A model generated the notes under the pieces. The model was not told the origin of the DNA. It did not search any database and saw nothing but the letters and a program-made list of their open reading frames with translations. The translations under genes were made by a program, and so were the position numbers. 13,693 bases of DNA from Thermoleophilia bacterium (GTDB lineage: Bacteria; Actinomycetota; Thermoleophilia; Gaiellales; Gaiellaceae), in assembly GCA_025935275.1 (NCBI GenBank), contig JAICVP010000026.1, positions 1 through 13,693 of the forward strand, read 5' to 3'. Of the stretch, positions 1-6,160 are shown in pieces (within the stretch, counting starts at the first letter, position 1; each line of letters begins with the position of its first letter).

Positions 1-698
1 GCCGCCTGCACGGCGAAGGTATAGGCCGAGCGCCCGCGGTAGCGCTCCAGGTTGATGCGCCCGTCGAAGTAGTCGTCGAGGATGGGGTCCAGATCTTCCT
101 CGCCGACGCGGCCGTAGAAGAGGCCCTCCGGGAGGACGACGACGTTGCCCGCGAAGCGGTCCCCGCCCACATGCGTCGACTGCCAGACCCACTCCGGATC
201 GACCTTGCCCTTCAGCTGGTCGTAGAGCGGCCGCCCGTACTTGGCGCAGCAGCGATCCCGCTTACCGTGCGTGCAGACGACGAAGAGTGGGTGCTCGACC
301 GGGACTCCCGGTGCGTCACCGTCGGAGAGCGCCGCGGCGAGGTCGAACCCGACCAGGTCGTCGTGGTGATCGAACTCGAGCGCGTAGAACCGCTCCTCAC
401 CGGGCCGGCAGGTGCCGAAGTAGAGCATCCGGCGCTTGTAGGAGCGCCGCTCGGGCCGCTTGACGAATAGGAGACGCGAGTGCCCGAGCTTGCGCAGCTG
501 ATCGCGCAGATGCTCCTTCAGCGGCTGTGAGAGGAGGCTCCCGCCGAGAACGTCGCGGTCCCAGAGGCCGCGGTACTCGATGAGCACCCAGCGGTCGACG
601 CGGCTCGCCGTGGCGGCGAGGTCCTCGCTTGCCGCATCGGAGACGTCGGCACAGAACTCTCGCCTGGCTCGAACGGCCACTGCTGGAAGGCTACCCAC
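1..698 (-). CDS. Sucrase/ferredoxin-like family protein (C-terminus cut by window edge)
   Basis: Reverse-strand reading gives an uninterrupted frame to base 1. Its strongest marks are CTHGKRDRCCAKYGRPLYDQ, around bases 214-273, followed by THVGGDRFAGNVVVLPEG. These are the two signatures of the Suc_Fer-like family (thioredoxin-like fold, Cys-rich, probable [2Fe-2S] binding). An upstream segment, FGTCRPGEERFYALEFDHHD, and an N-terminal CADVSDAASEDLAATASR stretch also fit. The enzymatic role of the family is not settled; a redox or iron-sulfur role is inference. About 232 residues are visible, and members usually run to about 300, so the C-terminal end is outside the window. The start is uncertain: GTG at 698 lies directly after the inverted repeat, GTG at 680 is an alternative, and two GTGs further up (737, 731) would place the repeat inside the gene. 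No start has a convincing ribosome site. The gene is divergent from the plus-strand CysA gene. Confidence 0.85.
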   Translation of the reverse strand, partial: MGSLPAVAVRARREFCADVSDAASEDLAATASRVDRWVLIEYRGLWDRDVLGGSLLSQPLKEHLRDQLRKLGHSRLLFVKRPERRSYKRRMLYFGTCRPGEERFYALEFDHHDDLVGFDLAAALSDGDAPGVPVEHPLFVVCTHGKRDRCCAKYGRPLYDQLKGKVDPEWVWQSTHVGGDRFAGNVVVLPEGLFYGRVGEEDLDPILDDYFDGRINLERYRGRSAYTFAVQA

Positions 699-716
699 TG
701 TAAGGCGAACCTTACA
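699..716. promoter_or_regulatory. 18-bp inverted repeat between divergent genes (probable operator)
   Basis: TGTAAGGCGAACCTTACA has perfect 7-bp arms (TGTAAGG/CCTTACA) around a CGAA centre. It sits between the divergent sucrase/ferredoxin-like gene and the plus-strand ATPase gene, abutting the preferred start of the former and 66 bp upstream of the latter. On the minus strand its core TAAGGTTCGCCTTA resembles half of the actinobacterial iron-regulator (DtxR/IdeR) box TTAGGTTAGCCTAA, with three differences, two of them symmetric. Iron control is therefore possible but unproven. It differs from the repeats near the Rrf2 gene, so a different regulator is likely. It could also be a small RNA hairpin. 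Confidence 0.5.
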
Positions 717-782
717 CGGGCCCCGATGCACCGACACCGTACCCGCGAGCCCCGTTACCTTTCTCCTTCACATGGAGCCTCG

Positions 783-1733
783 ATGTCCATAGCCGTCCGC
801 CGCGTGACCAAGCGGTTCGGAGATTTCGTTGCGCTCGACGACGTCTCCGTCGCCGTGGCCGGCGGCTCGCTGACTGCCCTTCTCGGGCCGAGCGGGAGCG
901 GGAAATCCACGCTCCTGCGGGTGATCGCCGGCCTGGAGCACCCCGACGAGGGCGACGTGCTCATCCTCGGAGAGAAAGCGACCGGTCTGCCGCCGCAAGA
1001 GCGAGGAGTCGGGTTCGTCTTTCAGCATTACGCAGCCTTCTCCCACATGACCGTGGGCCAGAACGTGGGCTTCGGCCTCAAGATCCGGAAACGCCCGAAG
1101 CAGGAGATCCGGGCGAGGGTTGAGGAGCTCCTCGACCTCGTCCAGCTCCACGGCTTGGCGGACCGTTATCCGCAACAGCTTTCCGGCGGACAGCGGCAGC
1201 GAATGGCGCTCGCACGCGCGCTCGCCGTCGACCCCAAGGTCCTGCTGCTGGACGAGCCTTTCGGGGCGCTCGACGCCCGCGTGCGGAAAGAGCTTCGGGG
1301 CTGGCTCCGCCGGCTGCACGACGACGTGCACGTCACGACCGTCCTCGTCACGCACGACCAGGAAGAGGCCATGGACGTCGCCGACCGGATCGTGCTCATG
1401 AACGAAGGGGGAATCGAGCAGACGGGCAAGCCGCGCGACCTCTACGAGCACCCGGCGACCGAGTTCGTCATGAGCTTCGTCGGGCCGGTCAACCGGCTGG
1501 ACAATGGCTTCGTGCGCCCCCACGACCTCGCTGTGCAGCTCGAGCCGGACAGCGCCGCGCGGGAGGCAACGGTCGAGCGAATCGTGCATCTCGGGTTCGA
1601 GGTCCGTGTGGAGATGGCCCTGGACGGGACGAAAGTCTCGTCCCAGGTGACGAGAGAAGAGGCGGAGAGGCTGGAGCTCCGCCCTGGGCAGCAGGTCTAC
1701 GTCCAGGCCAGCAACGCGCGCAGCTTCGCCTAG
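783..1733 (+). CDS. cysA: Sulfate/thiosulfate ABC transporter ATPase, CysA type (copy 1)
   Basis: 316-residue ATP-hydrolysing subunit of a sulfate importer. Visible motifs are Walker A GPSGSGKST (35-43), Q-loop Gln81 in FVFQHYAAF, signature LSGGQ (133-137), Walker B VLLLDE (153-158), D-loop GALD (161-164) and the H-loop His191 in VTHDQEEAMDVADR. After about residue 235 a regulatory TOBE-like domain follows, starting FVGPVNR and including VRPHDLAV. The FVFQHYA and FVGPVNR wording is typical of CysA rather than of other ABC importers. ATG at 783 is chosen over an upstream in-frame ATG at 726 because GGAG lies just before it and the family N-terminus begins there. The gene stands alone, without adjacent permeases, divergent from the sucrase/ferredoxin-like gene. 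Its TAG stop shares CTAG with the stop of the second cysA on the other strand. It may share the CysT/CysW permeases encoded nearby or serve another permease pair. Confidence 0.92.
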   Translation: MSIAVRRVTKRFGDFVALDDVSVAVAGGSLTALLGPSGSGKSTLLRVIAGLEHPDEGDVLILGEKATGLPPQERGVGFVFQHYAAFSHMTVGQNVGFGLKIRKRPKQEIRARVEELLDLVQLHGLADRYPQQLSGGQRQRMALARALAVDPKVLLLDEPFGALDARVRKELRGWLRRLHDDVHVTTVLVTHDQEEAMDVADRIVLMNEGGIEQTGKPRDLYEHPATEFVMSFVGPVNRLDNGFVRPHDLAVQLEPDSAAREATVERIVHLGFEVRVEMALDGTKVSSQVTREEAERLELRPGQQVYVQASNARSFA

Positions 1734-2713
1734 GACGCGACGCGGGCGCCCGGAGCGTCCTCCTCCACCTCCGTGAGGCGGCTGGGCCGCACGAAGACGC
1801 GCTGCCCTTCGAGTAGCTCGAGGCGCTCGGCTTCCCGCTTCGTCAGCTGCGCCTCGAGGTGCTCGCCTTCGGCGAGCGCGAGCTCGACCCGCACTTCGAA
1901 CCCGAGGTGGACAACCTTCTCGACCGTCGCCTCCTCGTACCTCGCATTCGGCTCGAGCTCCACCTCGAGGTCGTGTGGCCGGATGTAGGCCTCGCCGAAG
2001 CGGGTGACCGGGCCCACGAACGTCATCACGAACTCGGTCGCCGGGTGCTCGTAGAGGTCGCGCGGCTTTCCGTACTGCTCGATCCGACCGTGGTTCACGA
2101 CGGCGATGCGGTCGGCGACCTCCATGGCTTCTTCTTGGTCATGCGTGACGAGCACGGTCGTGACGTGAACCTCGTCGTGGAGACGGCGAAGCCAGGCGCG
2201 CAGCTCCTTGCGCACCCGGGCATCGAGCGCGCCGAACGGCTCGTCGAGGAGGAGGACTTTCGGCTCGACTGCCAGGGCCCGCGCCAGCGCCATGCGCTGC
2301 CGTTGTCCGCCCGAGAGCTGAGACGGGTAGCGACCTGCCAGGCCCTGCAGCTGCACGAGCTCGAGCAGTTCGTCGACGCGGGCGCGGATCTCCTGCTTCG
2401 GCCGCTTCTGGATCTTCATGCCGAAGGCGACGTTGTCGCGAACGGTCATGCGCTTGAACGAGGCGTAGTGCTGGAAGACGAAGCCGACCCCGCGCTTCTG
2501 GGGCGGCAGGGCGGTCGAGTCCAGCCCGAAAATCGCCACCTCGCCCGAGTCGGGCTGCTCGAGGCCCGCGATCACGCGGAGCAAGGTGGACTTGCCGCTC
2601 CCGCTCGGCCCGAGGAGTACCGTGAGGGACCCCGTGGGGATGGCAAGCGAGACGTCGTTGAGCGCGACGAAGTCGCCGAACCGCTTGGTCACGTTGTGTA
2701 CGCCGATCGCCAT
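1730..2713 (-). CDS. cysA: Sulfate ABC transporter ATPase, CysA (copy 2, last gene of the operon)
   Basis: 327-residue ATPase of the sulfate importer and the fourth gene of the sbp-cysT-cysW-cysA operon. Walker A (35-43), Q-loop, LSGGQ (133-137), Walker B and the VTHDQEEAMEVADR H-loop occupy the same residue numbers as in the tail-to-tail paralogue, so the nucleotide-binding domains align without gaps. The C-terminal TOBE-like domain (FVGPVTR, IRPHDLEV, then KVVHLGFEVRVEL) is more divergent and ends in an extra acidic tail (TEVEEDAPGARVAS). ATG at 2713 is preceded by GGAGGG nine bases upstream. The start follows the cysW stop by 28 bp, which fits co-transcription and 1:1:2 assembly with CysT and CysW. 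The stop overlaps that of copy 1 by four bases, with no room for an intergenic terminator. Confidence 0.94.
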   Translation of the reverse strand: MAIGVHNVTKRFGDFVALNDVSLAIPTGSLTVLLGPSGSGKSTLLRVIAGLEQPDSGEVAIFGLDSTALPPQKRGVGFVFQHYASFKRMTVRDNVAFGMKIQKRPKQEIRARVDELLELVQLQGLAGRYPSQLSGGQRQRMALARALAVEPKVLLLDEPFGALDARVRKELRAWLRRLHDEVHVTTVLVTHDQEEAMEVADRIAVVNHGRIEQYGKPRDLYEHPATEFVMTFVGPVTRFGEAYIRPHDLEVELEPNARYEEATVEKVVHLGFEVRVELALAEGEHLEAQLTKREAERLELLEGQRVFVRPSRLTEVEEDAPGARVAS

Positions 2714-2741
2714 CAGTCGCGTCCCTCCCGGGTCGTTGGTG

Positions 2742-3620
2742 TCATTCCTGGCCGGCTCGTTTCAGGCTTCGCCGCTTGAAGGCCTCGATTCCGATCAGAA
2801 GCACGATCGAGAAAGCGGCAAGCGTGAGCGCGACGACGTAGCCGCGCTCTGGCTGGTACTGGTCGAAAGCGCGGAGGATGTAGAGCGTGGCCGTCTCCGT
2901 CCTTCCCTGCACCTGTCCACTCACGACGAGCACGGCGCCGACCTCGCCGATCGCGCGCGCCGCCGAGAGCGCCATCCCGTAAAAGAGGCCCCAGCGAATG
3001 TTGGGCAGGGTGATGCGGAAGAACGTCTGCAGCCGTGAGGCGCCAAGAGTCCAGGCCGCCTGCTCCTCCTCCATTCCGAGCTCCTCTAGGAGCGGGACGA
3101 CCTCGCGGATCACGAAGGGAATCGAGATGAAGATCGTCACGATCACCATCGAGGGGATCGCGAACATGATCTGAATGCCTTGCGCCGAAAAGAACGGCTC
3201 GAACCAGCCACCGCGGCCGAACAGGAGAATCGCCATCAACCCCACGACGACGGGCGAGACGGCGAGAGGGAGGTTGACGAACGCGGACAGGAGGCTCTTC
3301 CCGGGGAAGCGGTCGCGAGCGAGCACGAAGGCAACGACGAGCCCGAGGACCGTCGTCACCACGACCGTGATCAGCATGATCACGAACGTGAGGTAGAAGG
3401 CGTGTGTGACGTCCGGCTGGCTGAAGGTGTCCGTGATCGCGCCGAGGCCGTTGCGCAGGCCGTAGTACATGATCCCCGCAAGCGGGGCGACGATCAGAAC
3501 GAGCACGTAGAGCAACGCGACCCCGACGAGGAGCGCCCTGACGGCCCGGCCTCGCGACTCCGGCCTCGAGGCCGGGCGACCGCTCGAGGCGAGCGGGTCG
3601 GCGTGTGCTTGCTGGCTCAT
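2742..3620 (-). CDS. cysW: Sulfate ABC transporter permease CysW
   Basis: 292-residue inner-membrane permease that forms the sulfate channel with CysT. A hydrophilic N-terminus of about 28 residues precedes a first membrane span (VRALLVGVALLYVLVLIVAP), followed by about five more. The cytoplasmic EAA loop that docks to the ATPase is visible near residues 180-205 as EEEQAAWTLGASRLQTFFRI. The segments NLPLAVSPVVVGLMAILLFG and ARAIGEVGAVLVVSG are characteristic of CysW. Its ATG overlaps the cysT stop in an ATGA tetranucleotide (3617-3620), indicating translational coupling and a stoichiometric pair. Only the long charged N-terminal extension is slightly unusual. Confidence 0.93.
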   Translation of the reverse strand: MSQQAHADPLASSGRPASRPESRGRAVRALLVGVALLYVLVLIVAPLAGIMYYGLRNGLGAITDTFSQPDVTHAFYLTFVIMLITVVVTTVLGLVVAFVLARDRFPGKSLLSAFVNLPLAVSPVVVGLMAILLFGRGGWFEPFFSAQGIQIMFAIPSMVIVTIFISIPFVIREVVPLLEELGMEEEQAAWTLGASRLQTFFRITLPNIRWGLFYGMALSAARAIGEVGAVLVVSGQVQGRTETATLYILRAFDQYQPERGYVVALTLAAFSIVLLIGIEAFKRRSLKRAGQE

Positions 3621-4489
3621 GAGGTTCGCTCCAGGCGACCGGAGATGAGCTTCTCGGTCAGTAGGACGACGACGAACGCAAAGCCGAAGAGCAGCCCGGC
3701 GACCGCCGCTGCCTGATCCGGGCCCCCGGTGGCCCCGAAGCTGCCGGGGCTCAGGAGCTGCGTGATGAAGACCGGCGCCGTGAGGGTGTCGTTCGGGATG
3801 TTCCCGGAGACGAAGACAATCGCACCGAACTCGCCGAGGCTCCGTGCGAAGACGAGCAGCCCTCCGGCCACGATCGCGGGACGGAGCGCGGGCAGGACGA
3901 TCCTGCGAAATGTCGTCCAGCTTCCGGCCCCGAGTGTCTGCGCCGCCTCTTCTTCCTCGCGGTCGAGCTCGGCCAAGACCGGTTGCACGCTCCGAACGAC
4001 GAGTGGAAGCGTGACGAAAAGGAGAGCCAAGAGAATGCCGGGGGCGGCGAAGATGATCTTCACGCCGTGATCCTCGAGCCAGCCGCCAACCACCGAGCTC
4101 GGGCCGTACAGGGCGACGAGCATCACCCCGGCCACGAGTGTGGGAATCGCGAAAGGCAGGTCGACGATCGCCGAGACGATCTCACGGCCGGGAAAGCGGA
4201 TGCGCACGAGGACGTACGCCAGCAGCGTCCCGAATACACCGTTGATGATCGCCGCCAGGAACGCCATGACGACGGTCAGCTTGATCGCGTTCCAGGCGCC
4301 GAAGTTGTCCAGCGCGTCCTTGAGGTTGGTTAGCCCATCGCTGTAGCCGCGCTGCAGGATGACCACAACCGGCAGGAGCACGAACAGGCCCAGGTAGAGC
4401 ATCGCCGTGGCGCGAAGGGCCCAGCGGGTGGGAGCGCCCGGATCTCTCCGAGCGCTCCCTGAGACCCGCGTTAATGCGTCGGCGACCAT
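3617..4489 (-). CDS. cysT: Sulfate ABC transporter permease CysT (CysU)
   Basis: 290-residue inner-membrane permease, partner of CysW in the sulfate importer. Six hydrophobic spans are readable, starting with MLYLGLFVLLPVVVIL after a charged N-terminus. The EAA loop lies near residues 175-200 (EEEEAAQTLGAGSWTTFRRI), followed by LPALRPAIV. The segments VDLPFAIPTLVAGVMLVALYG and FARSLGEFGAIVFVSGN match the CysT subfamily. The ATG at 4489 begins immediately after the TAG stop of the binding-protein gene, with an AAGGGG sequence at the end of that gene as a possible ribosome site, so coupling is very tight. Downstream it overlaps cysW by four bases. Confidence 0.93.
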   Translation of the reverse strand: MVADALTRVSGSARRDPGAPTRWALRATAMLYLGLFVLLPVVVILQRGYSDGLTNLKDALDNFGAWNAIKLTVVMAFLAAIINGVFGTLLAYVLVRIRFPGREIVSAIVDLPFAIPTLVAGVMLVALYGPSSVVGGWLEDHGVKIIFAAPGILLALLFVTLPLVVRSVQPVLAELDREEEEAAQTLGAGSWTTFRRIVLPALRPAIVAGGLLVFARSLGEFGAIVFVSGNIPNDTLTAPVFITQLLSPGSFGATGGPDQAAAVAGLLFGFAFVVVLLTEKLISGRLERTS

Positions 4490-5575
4490 CTACCCCTTGG
4501 CGGCCGCGAAGGCCTTGGTGAATGCGCCGTCCGGCCCGAACACGGTGTCCTTGATCAGCGTCTCCCAACCGCCGAGGTCGTCGGTCGTGAAGAGGTCGTC
4601 GATCGGCGGGACCGAGTCGGTCCCCTTCTTCGCCTCGGTGATATCGATCGGCCGCGTGTGCGCGACGCTCGCGAAGACTTCCTGCGCGTCGGGCGAGTGC
4701 AGGTACTTCACGAACGCGTCCGCGATGGGCTCGACGCAGTGGTCTTCGGCGTTCTTGTCCACGACCACCGTCGGCGTCTGGATGAAGACGGTGGACGGGG
4801 GCGCGACGATCTCTTCCTCCTGCCCGGCAGCGATCGACGTCGCCGCCTGGTAGTCGTAGGTGATCGCCACGTCGCCGTTGCCGGCCTCGAAGTTCTTGAG
4901 CGAGTCGTTCGCGCTCTTGTCGAGGACGGTCACATTCCTGAAGATGCCCTCCAGCAGCCGCTGGGCGTCCTCCGTGCTGTCCTTGGCATAGCCCGGGACC
5001 TCGCCGCGCATCGAGGCGCCGTAAGCGGCGACGATGTTCCACCGCGCGCCGCCCGACTGCGACGGGTCGGGCGTGAGGATCTCGAGGCCCGGCTGCGTCA
5101 GGTCGCTCCAGTCGTGGATGTTCTTCGGGTTTCCGGGCCGGACAGCGAAGACGACCGCTCCAGCCTGGACGATCCCCCCGTTCTCGTCCTGCGACCAGTC
5201 GTGGGTGATGAGGTCAGCGTCCTGGACGAGCTGCACGTCGGGCGCCGTCGAGGACGCGTAGACGTCAGCAGGGAAGCCGTTGACGATGTTCTCGGCCTGC
5301 GTCGTGCTCCCGCCGAACGACATCTGGAAGATCACCTGCTGGTCGCTGTGCGACTCCTTCCAGTCGGCCGCAAAGGCCGATGTCAGCTTGCCGTAGGCGT
5401 CATATGGGTTGCTGTATGCGGCGAGCGTGATGACAGGCGAGTCGCCCGCCTTGCAGTCGCCGCCTGAGGCGGCCGAAGCGTTGGACGAATCCGACCCGCC
5501 GCCACAACCTGTCGCAGCCACAACGACGACGAGCGCTGCGACGACTGCACCGAGCACTACGCGAACTTTGTTCAC
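4490..5575 (-). CDS. sbp: Sulfate-binding lipoprotein of the ABC importer (Sbp/CysP family)
   Basis: 361-residue extracytoplasmic receptor that delivers sulfate to CysT/CysW. A lipoprotein signal peptide is clear: MNKVR, a hydrophobic run, then the lipobox ATGC with Cys24 as the lipid-modified residue, followed by a Gly/Ser-rich linker. The mature protein shows family signatures: SFGGSTTQA (around 85-93, the counterpart of the HGGSG motif of classical Sbp), VVFAVRPGNPKNIHDWSDL and TPDPSQSGGARWNIVAAYG. GGARWN separates sulfate-binding from molybdate-binding relatives. Start is GTG at 5575, with GGGAG about eight bases upstream. It is the first gene of the operon; the divergent spacer with the Rrf2 gene is where its promoter must lie. 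Thiosulfate binding cannot be excluded. Confidence 0.92.
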   Translation of the reverse strand: MNKVRVVLGAVVAALVVVVAATGCGGGSDSSNASAASGGDCKAGDSPVITLAAYSNPYDAYGKLTSAFAADWKESHSDQQVIFQMSFGGSTTQAENIVNGFPADVYASSTAPDVQLVQDADLITHDWSQDENGGIVQAGAVVFAVRPGNPKNIHDWSDLTQPGLEILTPDPSQSGGARWNIVAAYGASMRGEVPGYAKDSTEDAQRLLEGIFRNVTVLDKSANDSLKNFEAGNGDVAITYDYQAATSIAAGQEEEIVAPPSTVFIQTPTVVVDKNAEDHCVEPIADAFVKYLHSPDAQEVFASVAHTRPIDITEAKKGTDSVPPIDDLFTTDDLGGWETLIKDTVFGPDGAFTKAFAAAKG

Positions 5576-5582
5576 CGGCTGT

Positions 5583-5588
5583 CTCCCT
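5583..5588 (-). promoter_or_regulatory. Ribosome binding site of the sulfate-binding protein gene
   Basis: On the minus strand this reads AGGGAG, seven bases before the GTG codon at 5575. It supports that GTG as the true start and leaves only about 100 bp of the divergent spacer for control sequences. Confidence 0.65.
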
Positions 5589-5592
5589 GGTA

Positions 5593-5617
5593 ATTGTTGA
5601 CAAGATGTGTAAACAAT
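5593..5617. promoter_or_regulatory. 25-bp imperfect inverted repeat, candidate Rrf2-family operator (site A)
   Basis: Arms ATTGTT (5593-5598) and AACAAT (5612-5617) pair perfectly, and an inner ACA/TGT (5600-5602 with 5608-5610) also pairs, giving 9 of 12 possible pairs about base 5605. The element is AT-rich in a GC-rich genome, lies between the divergent rrf2 and sulfate-transport genes, and contains the TTGACA -35 box of the rrf2 promoter. Rrf2-family regulators (IscR, CymR, NsrR) bind AT-rich dyads of about this length. Binding by the neighbouring regulator is inferred from position. Confidence 0.55.
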
Positions 5618-5626
5618 ATCTATATT
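5597..5626 (+). promoter_or_regulatory. Sigma-70-type promoter for the Rrf2 regulator gene
   Basis: TTGACA at 5597-5602 is a perfect -35 box. TATATT at 5621-5626 matches TATAAT in five of six positions, and the spacer is 18 bp. Transcription would start near 5633, giving a leader of about 53 nt before the ATG at 5686. Both boxes lie inside inverted repeats, so a bound protein would block polymerase, as expected for autorepression. Confidence 0.6.
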
Positions 5627-5628
5627 GT
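5613..5628. promoter_or_regulatory. 16-bp perfect-arm inverted repeat over the -10 box (site B)
   Basis: ACAATATCTATATTGT has perfect 7-bp arms around a CT centre. It overlaps site A by five bases and contains the TATATT -10 box. On the minus strand it is about 40 bp upstream of the sulfate-binding protein start, so a factor bound here could affect both directions. It may be a second operator or one half of a larger composite site with site A. Confidence 0.55.
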
Positions 5629-5685
5629 CGGAGCAGACCTTAGGGAAAATGACCAGCGGCTGTCAAACGCAAACCGTCGAACCAC

Positions 5686-6132
5686 ATGTGGGTCTCTCGC
5701 AGAACTGACTACGCGACCCGCGCGGTCCTATCGCTCGCGATGGCGGAGGATGCCCTCAACCTCGACCAGCTCGCCGAGCAGACCGAGGCGCCGCGCTCGG
5801 TGTTGGAGCAGGTGATGCCGCGGCTGAGAACGGCCGGGATCGTCCGCTCGGTTCGTGGCCCGGGCGGCGGCTATCACCTCAACCATCCCCCGGAGGAGCT
5901 CACGCTCGAGCGGATCGTGCGCATCTTTGAAGGCCAGCTCGCGCCGATCGGCTACGCGACCCGCCACGAGCCCGAGCCGTGCCCCGCGATCGTCGGCCGG
6001 TCACTCCGCCCCGCGTGGGAGCAGGTCAGGGACGCGACGATCACGATCCTGAGCGAGATCACCTTCGAAGAGCTCGCAGAGGCGGCGAGGGGAGAGCCAG
6101 GACCCTCGGCTCGCAAGGGCCGCCGAGCGTAG
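5686..6132 (+). CDS. Rrf2-family transcriptional regulator (IscR/CymR-like), single cysteine
   Basis: 148-residue winged-helix DNA-binding protein. The N-terminus RRTDYATRAVLSLAM is typical of Rrf2 proteins, followed by the recognition region LDQLAEQTEAPRSVLEQVMP and the wing RSVRGPGGGYHLNHPP (GPGGGYHL at 58-65). A dimerisation helix with LERIVRIFEG comes next. Only one Cys is present (Cys99, in RHEPEPCPAIVG), whereas Fe-S members such as IscR carry three clustered cysteines. A classical three-Cys cluster is therefore excluded, and a CymR-like sensor through a partner protein, or Cys/His ligation, is more likely. ATG at 5686 fits the family start, but no ribosome site is visible. Divergence from the sulfate importer operon suggests it controls sulfur uptake; that role is inference. 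Confidence 0.9.
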   Translation: MWVSRRTDYATRAVLSLAMAEDALNLDQLAEQTEAPRSVLEQVMPRLRTAGIVRSVRGPGGGYHLNHPPEELTLERIVRIFEGQLAPIGYATRHEPEPCPAIVGRSLRPAWEQVRDATITILSEITFEELAEAARGEPGPSARKGRRA

Positions 6133-6151
6133 GAGCCGTCCTCCCGGCTCC
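6132..6151. terminator. Hairpin between convergent rrf2 and carboxylase genes
   Basis: GGAGCCG (6132-6138) pairs with CGGCTCC (6145-6151) around a six-base loop. It fills most of the 28-bp gap between two converging stop codons, where a bidirectional terminator would be expected. No T-run follows on either strand, so it would be a weak or factor-assisted terminator. Confidence 0.4.
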
Positions 6152-6160
6152 CGCCGGGGC

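Noticed and set aside
726..782. ATG at 726 as start of the first cysA
   Set aside because: It adds 19 residues (MHRHRTREP...) not seen in the family, while ATG at 783 has GGAG in place.
5594..5815. Plus-strand frame starting in the operator region and running into rrf2 in another frame
   Set aside because: Ser/Arg-rich out-of-frame product; the region is a promoter/operator and the Rrf2 frame from 5686 is strongly supported.
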